Below are positions 45,960-57,700 of a stretch of DNA of 64,000 bases, piece after piece. Position numbers and translations under genes: made by a program. The stretch is taken from assembly GCF_963678635.1 (NCBI RefSeq), contig NC_087070.1, positions 35,777,109 through 35,841,108 of the forward strand. Direction: 5' to 3'. The notes below the pieces were generated by a model that was given only the letters and a program-made list of their open reading frames with translations, was not told the DNA's origin and ran no database searches. Position 1 is the first letter of the stretch. Each line of letters starts with the position of its first letter. Source of the DNA: Symsagittifera roscoffensis (taxonomy: Eukaryota; Xenacoelomorpha; Acoela; Convolutidae).

Positions 45960-46585
45960 TGAGCCAACAAATTTATAGATTGATTGTTTACTGTTCAAGC
46001 AGCATAAACTCAAGCTGCAGAATAGTGACCGACGCAGCCGCGCCAACGTGTTGCGAGCTTGCCAACAGAGGGCAGGACTCTATACGAAATTTAGAGCCGG
46101 TTATCGCCGCGAAGCGGCGTAGCGCGCCCACCGGCGAACTTACACCGAGACTCGGCTAATTTAGTCATTTGACCCATTGAAAAGATCTAAGACGAGACTC
46201 GAGTTACACTGTTCTGATAAAATTGACTGATGCTTAAGAAAACTGTATCATATGATAATTTTTGATTTGATTCGAATTTCTGGAAGTTTTCTAAACCCCA
46301 ATAGAAACGATAACGGTCACCGGAAGTATTTAAGTGGCTCGGACTCGGGTCGAGCTCGCATGGCGCGCCCTTAAGCGTAACCAAGAAAATTGCCAAGAGC
46401 GAAGAGTTTATGCAGTTTGTACCCACTTAGCTAGTTTCAGTGTAACTGCTTTGCGCGTTTTTGGGGCCTTTGTGTGGTCCCAAAACAGAATTGTTTCTTC
46501 AAATTTATTGTTGCTAATGTATCTTTTCAGATTGCCTTTGATTGCATAATAGCTGTTGACTAATTGGTTATTTTATGAAATTTAG
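45960..46585 (+). promoter_or_regulatory. probable NUP188 promoter and 5' UTR
   Basis: CpG-richer than anything around it (46020-46160), including a perfect hairpin CGCCGC-GAA-GCGGCG at about 46105-46119. An ETS-type ACCGGAAGT lies at 46319-46327. A T-rich tract ends in TGAAATTTAG at 46585, a candidate acceptor 17 bp before the start codon. Inference from position and composition only. Confidence 0.4.
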
Positions 46586-46602
46586 TTCAAAGAGATAAAC
46601 AG

Positions 46603-49600
46603 ATGACTTCTCAGAAAGAACTGTTCCGTGATTTAATGAATAATGGAACTTTATTGGTTACGAATTCCCAAACTTTGACTGAAGACTTGGCAGAACTGAA
46701 GTTCATTCTGGCCAAAGATCTGGTCACTTCCAAAAGCAGCGTTCCCAAGAAGTATTTAGAGTTCATTGAGAGCCATTTGAAGAAGCAATTATTTTTGGAC
46801 GTGGAAGATTGTTATAAACTGATCACGAAATATTTCACTTGTGAGTTTTTTGGCAACAAAGATGACGTGAAAAACATGCTTGAAAATCACCAACAAAAAA
46901 CAGACCTCGCTAATGCGGTCACGCAGTACTATTTCTCGGAGCAAACTTTCAGACTTCTCGCGGTTCGAGATTTCTTGATTTTAAGATGCCAAAATAAGGA
47001 TGATATCGGAACCGATAGCCGAAAAGTGACTTACATAGAACAATGTCTATCTCTATACAAAGAATCGGTTAAATCTTTTTGTGAAATAGCAAATGACGAT
47101 TTGATGCTACAGTTGGATCATGCGTGGAGCCGGTATGTTAACGATTGGTATATATTGGCTCAGATTATGATTTTTGCTTCTGTTGAGCGAAACTTAACTC
47201 TAGCTCAACTAACCGAAATGATGGAGATATGTGATTCTATTATGATAGAATTGCAGCCTTTAGTCTACAAAGCTTCTCCTAGATTTGCTCAGTTTTTTGA
47301 AGATTTATTGAAACTGTTTTCCATCATATTTCTCAAAAATTTCGGCCTTGATTCAATTTTTGAGTCAGTTGATGAGCAAAATAACTTGGGCAATGCATCT
47401 CATTTTGTACAAAAAGAATCGCCCCATGCTCTGAATAAGTTTTCATCCTTACTTCTCAGAAACTGTGCTTCATTGCCGATTGTAGGACTTGCGTGGTTTG
47501 TTGTCAGAAGTTCCTCAAAAACTATTAGCGAAAGTGACGAAAAAGTTGGCCGTATTTCTCTACAGCGTAATGCCATTGAACTAATGAGGAAACAGCTGAT
47601 TTCTGACGAGATTTCAAATCCTATTATTTCGAAGATCTATTCAAGATGTCTATTCTTGATGTTAAGAAGTCTGTTAACTAAATTTGAAGTCGAAAGTTTG
47701 TTTGACAAAACATCAACCTTGCTCGAGATTCTTGGGAAGCTGTTACGAACGGAAGAAAATGCTGTTTCATTTTTCTTGGATCTTGAATTAAACGCGACTG
47801 CTAATGTTGGATTTAATTCAACTTTTCTGTCACTGGTTTACAATTTCCCGAACTCGGCAGCTCAGTTATTTTCTACTCTGGCCGATGCCTGTCACCCGTT
47901 TTCACACGTGAAGATTTATAACCTAGTTAGTGGGCTAAATGTCGATGAAGGTCAAAGGGCAGCCGTAGATGATTTATCTATCAACGGTTGGATGTTTGCA
48001 AAAACGTGTATAGCCCAATTTTTATCTCCGATGTCTGTTTACAACGAATCAGGCCTGAATGAAGTAGAATTGATCGCGAATATCGTGCAAATGGTCGACC
48101 GGTTATTGGATTGTGGTCTATCTTTACAACCCGCAATCACGCAGATCTTAGAACTCTTGCCTCAATTAGTTTGTAATCTCATCAATTCGTTTTCGTGCGC
48201 GGAGTTTGTCCAAGTTGAAAAAACAATCACGTGTAGTGCCAGTTGTCTGAAGCCTTTGATGAAAATACGACCCGAATTAGTCATAGACGAGTTAAGACAA
48301 TGCGAAATATTCCCGAAAATTCAGTCTAAATTATTTATGTCCGGAAATTCCCCCCTAAAGTGGGATAGTATTGAGTTGAGTCGAAGCTTGTTTACCGATA
48401 CTCTATTTCCGAATGAGATTAAGTTGGGCGGAAAGTTTTCAGGAACTGCAACCTTGTTTGAACTAATGGAACTGGGGTCAATTAGCCTATTGGAATGTTG
48501 TGATAACCAAGTTGAGGTAGTGAAGTTCTTTATCATAAATGCGCAGTTAGTAACGCGAGTTATTTTACCCCATATTTGCTGCGACCCTTTCTTCAGAATT
48601 AAAAGTTCGGTGTCATTAATAAACCAATGTGTGAAATCATTGCTTGACAGTCTGAGAGTTCTAGAAAATTCTCGACTTGATATTGCTGAGATTTATTCAG
48701 CCGAAGTTTGCCATATGGTATTGTTCACATCATTTGGGTCGTGTCTAGCGGAAATTTTAAAACTGGGAAACGAATTTGTGACATTAAATCTGAACAATCA
48801 ACTCATAACTTCGACTCATTGTGGAATCGGGACAGAACTTGTGAGCGTCATTAACAACGTGTTGGAGTTAATTGTGCATACTTGGAACTCGAATCAAAGA
48901 AATGAACAGCTAACTTCAATCGAGGTCAAGTTATTTCACGAAAGTGAAGGTTTGGGTTTTAAAAAACTAGTGTCGTTTATTTTTCACCAATTAGATTGTA
49001 ATCTGCCATCAATCTCCTGTAAATTGTTAAAACTGTTTGCAGCAAATGCGAACTCTTCATTGTTTACGTTTCTGCACGACTTGAAGGAACCAATTCGCGA
49101 TCAGTTCAGTCGAGTTTTGAGCAAGAAAACCGAAAATGATTTGCTCAAAAGTGCCATTTTGCAAGTTATGACTTGCAGCGTTGAAAGTCAGCCAGCTTTG
49201 CTAGACTTCCTGATAAATATGGATTGTGCTACAAAACAGCTGCAGCAGCCTTCGGTGTTAACACCAATTTTGAATATTCTCTTTGAAAATTGTGATAACT
49301 TGGGCCCGAAATCTTTCATTCCGCAATATTTTGTTCACATTGTCGAGTTAGTTCACGTGTTGTGGACTGAGAGCGATGCTCAAATTCAAGTTCAAGATTA
49401 TATGAAGTCGCAAGACAAATTTTGGGAAAGTCTGCTCAAAATTTTAAAGTGCAGTAAAGACCCGATGAATGAAAAGATAGTTGTTTGCGCAACCCGCGTG
49501 ATGAAAATTTCTGCAATTGAATTGCGGAACCTTCCTGTTGGAAATATGCAAACGGATCATTTCAAAATGGAAGTTACTGAATTTTTAAAAGATGGGTTTT

Positions 49601-51088
49601 GGTTTTCTTGGTTCGAACACGCCTTTAAAATTGCCAATAGTCTAAAATTGAAATCAGAAAATGCTTCGAAAAGTTTTCGAGATGCTGAAAAGTCGTTTCG
49701 GGTTTTGTGCAATTTGGTTTCAGCGATGAGACAATTTTTGACTTCAATTTTAAATAGAACTGAATCCTCAAAACTGTTTCGACAAGTTGACAAGAAGGAA
49801 ATTAGGAAGGCTTTAACGTTAAGTTTGGAAGCGATTCAAATTTTGCTAGAAATGCTCCGAGAAAAATCAGATTTTGAAGATGTAGACCATGAAATTGAAT
49901 TAAATTTGACAGAAGATATCATAAGTGTTTGGTCGATTATTGTATTGAACTTGATCCAACAACCGGACGTAAAAACGCCCGAAAACTTGGAAAAAATTTG
50001 CGAAATTTTACGAATATCTTCGATATTGAATAGCTTCAATTTCTACGAAAAATTCAATGTTTCGATGTTTTCGTGCTTGACTTTCATAATGCAAGAAGAA
50101 TCAGCGTCAAAAATCCAAAGAGACTCGCTGGTCACATTAATGATTGCATCGGCAAATCACTTGTTAAAGTCAACGATTTCAACAGTTTCTGCTGATGGTG
50201 AAATATCGCCTATGTGTGATGTGGCCATTTCAATGCTCTCAGTTTTGTTTCTAAGAGTGCCTTCCGTTGATCAGTTCTTAAAGCAAATCAGTCAGCTGAA
50301 TTTGATATCAACTATGATTTCGCTTCTTAAATTTGCAGCCAATAGACAGGGCAATAGATCACAACTCGCCTCAAGTGTATTGGCTTTTTTCGTGCATCTC
50401 AGCTCATATAAATCGTCAGCTGAATTTTTGGTTAAGTGTAATATGCACCAAGAATTGTGCTTAACCTTGCTTAATGTAAGCAGACAATTTGACCCAGAAG
50501 CAAAAGAAACATATAGTGCAAAACAAAATGGGAACAAAAATGGAGCCAATGCGAGTTCGACCGATAGTTTCAATTGTTTTTCATCGATGATGGTTCTTTC
50601 AGCTAACCTATTAGTGCATGCCGAGTCAGCCTATCTGGAACAGTCCTTAGACATTGTCAGTTGCTTTGAACAAAGAATTGTTCACAACTTTTCGGCTCTC
50701 TATTTCAACCAATCAGAATACTTTCTCAACGAGCTGCTGTCAGTTCTGCAGTTCATACAGGAACTGAGCACCTACATGAAAGTTTGGAGATACAAACTGA
50801 AAGATAATTTTGACGTTATAACAAAAAGCATGGCGACAGCCTGTCAAACGTGTATTGCCTTATTGATTCGCCCTAAATATTTCCAGTACCTGTTGACTCA
50901 TGGGTCGCATCCAAGCGATAGGCGACGTTTAAGTACCTCAGAATCCCCCAGTATGTCGGGCGACTCCTTGGCCCGAGGATTGAGTACGAAGAAATGGACA
51001 CCGACAGTGGACTCGACCCCGGCTATGAGTGGAGGAAGCTCCTCCTTGTCCAGACAAAGAAGTCTGAGCTCGACCATTTTGACAACCG
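46603..51088 (+). CDS. NUP188: NUP188 exon 1 (4486 nt, residues 1-1495)
   Basis: A single open exon holding 85% of the protein. Starts at the first ATG after an acceptor-like AAACAG / TTTAG. Ends SSTILTTG with donor GTTAGT at 51089; phase 1. Codons are AT-rich for most of its length and turn GC-richer after about 50880. Confidence 0.93.
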
Positions 51089-51718
51089 GTTAGTAGCTGC
51101 TACTTAACATCCATGTTTTTCTTTTTACTACGAGTTATTATATTAACTGCTCCATGTCCTGGCTCAATGTTAAAAATGTTTTAGCGATTTTTTATTTTGA
51201 CAGGAACCTCATTTACTCTTGAAGACGCACATCTCAGTGGCGACGAACTGATCGAAAAGCAAAGAAAGCTCCTGGAGATCGTAACCTTCGTCTTAATTTC
51301 TTTCAATCACATGACCCTACCGATTCCCCAGTCTTGTCTATTAGTAGCATGTACTCCAGATCTCACCCAGTTCCCGGTTCTTCTAGATGCCTCCTTTTCC
51401 AGTCCCTCGATCGAGTCCGCCAGTGTGCCGTGTTTGGGCACCTTGTTGTCCTGTTGCAATTATGCAGTTGGTCTGTTGATCGCAAGGACAGATGTTGGCA
51501 AGTCTCCGAGAAGAGTGCTAGAATCGCCGGGTTTGTTTTTGAAGATTGCGATATGTTCATTTCGAACCATCTGATGGCTGCGAAATAATTAGAAATTTAA
51601 AGTTGCGGTTTCTTCTGCTGTAAGAGCGAAGTTTTCTTATGTTCTGTAAGCACATGTCATTAGGAAACTAACAGAAAAAATGTTTCTCTTTGTTTTTCGA
51701 TGTGATCATGATTGATCA

Positions 51719-51794
<76 letters not shown>

Positions 51795-54700
51795 CTATCT
51801 ATCTATCTATCTCTATCTATTATTTAATTGTCGTTTCATGTGGCACATGTTTAAGAAGTCCCTATGTTGACATGTTTAAGAGAACTCTATCTTTGCATGT
51901 TTAAACTTTTCAACGTATTATTTTTTGCATGTTTAACGAAAGTGTTTTGCACGTTAAAGCTGTATCGTATATTGAAACGCTTAGGAAGTTTCATTTAGCA
52001 CAATTTTAAGAAGTCCTTATGCTGGTCTTTTAAAAGGCCAAAACATGCAAGTGTTGAAAAGCTTACTTAAGTCAGCGTTTCAAAATCTGATGGAGCTCGA
52101 ATGCTTTAAAATTTAAAATTCCTTTATTCGCAACCTAAAACTATCACAGTTTTTGTTTCAGTTTACTTAAATAATTTTGAATTTCGCAACCCCACAGTGG
52201 TGTGCTATCAGGGTACCCTCAAGGCCTGTAAATCTAGCGTCCAAGTATGACTGCTCAAATCCTTATGGTTTTCGATATAGGGCGTTTTTTATGATTTTTC
52301 ATTCTTTTTTTTTCAAAAAATTTAGATATAAAAAAACTAACCGAACTTGATTTTCTCCACCCTTTAGTGGGGTCCTATCGGGGTACACTCCAGAGCTGCA
52401 AATCTAGCGTCAATCTATGACTGCTCAAATCCTTATGGTTTTCGAGATATAGCGTTTTTTATGATTTTTTTTTTCAAAAAACTTTGATATAAAAAAAACT
52501 AACCGAACTTGAATTTCTCAACCCTATAGTGGGGTGCTATCGGGGTACCCTCGGGGGCTGCAAATCTAGTGTCAAAGTATGACTGCTCAAATCCCTATGG
52601 TTTTCGAGATAGAGCTTTTTTATGATTTTTCATTTTTTCTCAAAAACTTAGATACAAAAAAAACTAACCGAATTTGATTTTAATTTTTCTCAACCCTATA
52701 GTGGGGACTATCAGTGTACCCTCAAGGGCTAAAAATCTAGCGTCCAACTATGACTGCTCAAATCCTTATGGTTTTCGAGATATAGCGTTTTTTATGATTT
52801 TTTTTCCAAAAAACTTAGAAATAAAAAAACTAACCAAACTTGATTTTCTCAAACCTATAGTGGGATCCTATCGGGGTAAACTCCAGAGCTGCAAATCTAG
52901 CGTCCAAGTATGACTGCTCAAATACTTATGGTTTTCGAGATTTGACGTTTTTTATGATTTTTTTTTTTCATAAACTAAGATTTAAAAAAAACTAACCGAC
53001 TTTGAGTTTTTCATTCCTGAAGTGGTGTGCTATCGGGGTACAATCAAAGGCTCTGAATCTTGCGTTGAAGTATGACTGCTTAAATTGTTATATTTTTCTA
53101 GATATGGCGTTTTTAAAAAATTTTTCATTTTTTTTTCAAAAAATTTAGATAAAAAAAACTAACCACTAACCAAACTTGAACTTCTCAACCCTATAGTGGT
53201 GTCCTATCATGGTACACTCCAGAGCTGCAAATCTAGCGTCAAACTATGACTGCTCAAATCCTTATGGTTTTCGAGATATAGCGTTTTTTATGATTTTTTT
53301 TTTTCAAAAAACTTTGATATAAAAAAAACTAACCGAACTTGAATTTCTCAACCCTATAGTGGGGTGCTATCGGGGTACCCTCGGGGGCTGCAAATCTAGT
53401 GTCCAAGTATGACTGCTCAAATCCTTATGGTTTTCGAGGTATGGCAGTTTTTTATGATTCTTTTTTTTCAAAAAACTTAGATATGAAAAACTAACGGAAC
53501 TTGATTTTCTCAACCCTATAGTAGGGTCCTATCAGGGTACACTGCAGAGTTGAAAACCTAGCGTCAAAGTATGACTGCTCAAATCCCTATGGTTTTCGAG
53601 ATAGAGCTTTTTTTATGATTTTTCATTTTTTCTCAAAAAACTTAGATACAAAAAAAAACTAACCGAATTTGATTTTAATTTTTCTCAACCCTATGGTGGG
53701 GACTATCAGTGTACCCTCAAGGGCTAAAAATCTAGCGTCCAACTATGACTGCTCAAATCCTTATGGTTTTCGAGATATAGCGTTTTTTATGATTTTTTTT
53801 CCAAAAAACTTAGATATAAAAAAACTAACCAAACCTGATTTTCTCAAACCTATAGTAGGGTCCTATCAGGGTACACTGCAGAGTTGAAAACCTAGCGTCA
53901 AAGTATGACTGCTCAAATCCCTATGGTTTTCGAGATAGAGCTTTTTTTTATGATTTTTCATTTTTTCTCAAAAAACTTAGATATAAAAAAAAACTAACCG
54001 AATTTGATTTTAGATTTTCTCAACCCTATAGTGGGGACTATCAGTGTACCCTCAAGGGCTAAAAATCTAGCGTCTAACTATGACTGCTCAAATCCTTATG
54101 GTTTTCGAGATATAGCGTTTTTTATGATTTTTTTTCCAAAAAACTTAGATATAAAAAAACTAACCAAACTTGATTTTCTCAAACTATAGTAGGGTCTTAT
54201 CAGGGTACACTGCAGAGTTGAAAACCTAGCGTCAAAGTATGACTGCTCAAATCCCTATGGTTTTCGAGATAGAGCTTTTTTTATGATTTTTCATTTTTTC
54301 TCAAAAAACTTAGATATAAAAAAAACTAACCGAATTTGATTTTAGACTTTCTCAACCCTATAGTGGGGACTATCAGTGTACCCTCAAGGGCTAAAAATCT
54401 AGCGTCCAACTATGGATGCTCAAATCCCTATGGTTTTCGAGATAGAGCTTTTTTATGATTTTTCATTTTTTCTCAAAAAACTTAGATATAAAAAAAAACT
54501 AACCGAATTTGATTTTAGATTTTCTCAACCCTATAGTAGGATCCTATCAGGGTACACTGCAGAGTTGAAAACCTAGCGTCAAAGTACGACTGCTCAAATC
54601 CCTATGGTTTTCGAGATAGAGCTTTTTTATGATTTTTCATTTTTTCTCAAAAAACTTAGATACAAAAAAAAACTAACCGAATTTGATTTTAATTTTTCTC

Positions 54701-57700
54701 AACCCTATAGTGGGGACTATCAGTGTACCCTCAAGGGCTAAAAATCTAGCGTCCAACTATGACTGCTCAAATCCTTATGGTTTTCGAGATATAGCGTTTT
54801 TTATGATTTTTTTTCCAAAAAACTTAGATATAAAAAAACTAACCAAACTTGATTTTCTCAAACCTATAGTAGGGTCCTATCAGGGTACACTGCAGAGTTG
54901 AAAACCTAGCGTCAAAGTATGACTGCTCAAATCCCTATGGTTTTCGAGATAGAGCTTTTTTTATGATTTTTCATTTTTTCTCAAAAAACTTAGATACAAA
55001 AAAAAACTAACCGAATTTGATTTTAATTTTTCTCAACCCTATGGTGGGGACTATCAGTGTACCCTCAAGGGCTAAAAATCTAGCGTCCAACTATGACTGC
55101 TCAAATCCTTATGGTTTTCGAGATATAGCGTTTTTTCTGATTTTTTTTCCAAAAAACTTAGATATAAAAAAACTAACCAAACTTGATTTTCTCAAACCTA
55201 TAATGGGTTCCTATCGGGGTAAACTCCAGAGCTGCAAATCTAGCGTCCAAGTATGACTGCTCAAATACTTATGGTTTTCGAGATTTGACGTTTTTTATGA
55301 TATTTTTTTTTTCATAAACTAAGATTTAAAAAAACTAACCGACTTTGAGTTTTTCATTCCTGAAGTGGTGTGCTATCGGGGTACAATCAAAGGCTCTGAA
55401 TCTTGCGTTGAAGTATGACTGCTTAAATTGTTATACTTTTCTAGATATGCGTTTTTTAAAATTTTTTCATTTTTTTTCAAAAAATTTAGATGAAAAAAAC
55501 TAACCACTAACCAAACTTGAACTTCTCAACCCTATAGTGGAGTCCTATCATGGTACACTCCAGAGCTGCAAATCTAGCGTCAAACTATGACTGCTCAAAT
55601 CCTTATGGTTTTCGAGATATAGCGTTTTTTATGATTTTTTTTTTCAAAAAACTTTGATATAAAAAAAACTAACCGAACTTGAATTTCTCAACCCTATAGT
55701 GGGGTGCTATCGGGGTACCCTCGGGGGCTGCAAATCTAGTGTCCAAGTATGACTGCTCAAATCCTTATGGTTTTCGAGGTATGGCAGTTTTTTATGATTC
55801 TTTTTTTTTTCAAAAAACTTAGATATGAAAAACTAACGGAACTTGATTTTCTCAACCCTATAGTAGGGTCCTATCAGGGTACACTGCAGAGTTGAAAACC
55901 TGGCGTCAAAGTATGACTGCTCAAATCCCTATGGTTTTCGAGATAGAGCTTTTTTATGATTTTTCATTTTTTCTCAAAAAACTTAGATATAAAAAAAAAC
56001 TAACCGAATTTGATTTTAGATTTTCTCAACCCTATAGTGGGGACTATCAGTGTACCCTCAAGGGCTAAAAATCTAGCGTCCAACTATGACTGCTCAAATC
56101 CTTATGGTTTTCGAGATATAGCGTTTTTTATGATTTTTTTTCCAAAAAACGTAGATATAAAAAAACTAACCAAACTTGATTTTCTCAAACCTATAGTAGG
56201 GTCCTATCAGGGTACACTGCAGAGTTGAAAACCTAGCGTCAAAGTATGACTGCTCAAATCCCTATGGTTTTCGAGATAGAGCTTTTTTTATCATTTTTCA
56301 TTTTTTCTCAAAAAACTTAGATATAAAAAAAAACTAACCGAATTTGATTTTAGATTTTTCAACCCTATAGTGGCGACTATCAGTGTACCCTCAAGGGCTA
56401 AAAATCTAGCGTCTAACTATGACTGCTCAAATCCTTATGGTTTTCGAGATATAGCGTTTTTTATGATTTTTTTTTCAAAAAAACTTAGATATAAAAAAAC
56501 TAACCAAACTTGATTTTCTCAAACCTATAGTAGGGTCCTATCAGGGTACACTGCAGAGTTGAAAACCTAGCGTCAAAGTATGACTGCTCAAATCCCTATG
56601 GTTTTCGAGATAGAGCTTTTTTTATGATTTTTCATTTTTTCTCAAAAAACCTAAATATCAAAAAAACTAACCGAATTTGATTTTAGACTTTCTCAACCCT
56701 ATAGTGGGGACTATCAGTGTACCCTCAAGGGCTAAAAATCTAGCGTCCAACTATGACTGCTCAAATCCCTATGGTTTTCGAGATAGAGCTTTTTTTATGA
56801 TTTTTCATTTTTTCTCAAAAAAACTTAGATATAAAAAAAAAACTAACCGAATTTGATTTTAGATTTTCTCAACCCTATAGTGGGGACTATCAGTGTACTC
56901 TCAGGGGCTAAAAATCTAGCGTCCAACTATGACTGCTCAAATCCTTATGGTTTTCGAGATATAGCGTTTTTTATGATTTTTTTTCCAAAAAACTTAGATA
57001 TAAAAAAACTAACCAAACTTGATTTTCTCAAACCTATAGTAGGGTCCTATCAGGGTACACTGCAGAGTTGAAAACCTAGCGTCAAAGTATGACTGCTCAA
57101 ATCCCTATGGTTTTCGAGATGGAGCTTTTTTTATGATTTTTCATTTTTTCTCAAAAAACTTAGATATAAAAAAAAACTAACCGAATTTGATTTTAGATTT
57201 TTCAACCCTATAGTGGGGACTATCAGTGTACCCTCAAGGGCTAAAAATCTAGCGTCTAACTATGACTGCTCAAATCCTTATGGTTTTCGAGATATAGCGT
57301 TTTTTATGATTTTTTTTTCAAAAAAAACTTAGATATAAAAAAACTAACCAAACTTGATTTTCTCAAACCTATAGTAGGGTCCTATCAGGGTACACTGCAG
57401 AGTTGAAAACCTAGCGTCAAAGTATGACTGCTCAAATCCCTATGGTTTTCGAGATAGAGCTTTTTTTATGATTTTTCATTTTTTCTCAAAAAACTTAGAT
57501 ATCAAAAAAACTAACCGAATTTGATTTTAGACTTTCTCAACCCTATAGTGGGGACTATCAGTGTACCCTCAAGGGCTAAAAATCTGGCGTCCAACTATGA
57601 CTGCTCAAATCCCTATGGTTTTCGAGATAGAGCTTTTTTTATGATTTTTCATTTTTTCTCAAAAAACTTAGATATAAAAGAAAACTAACCGAATTTGATT

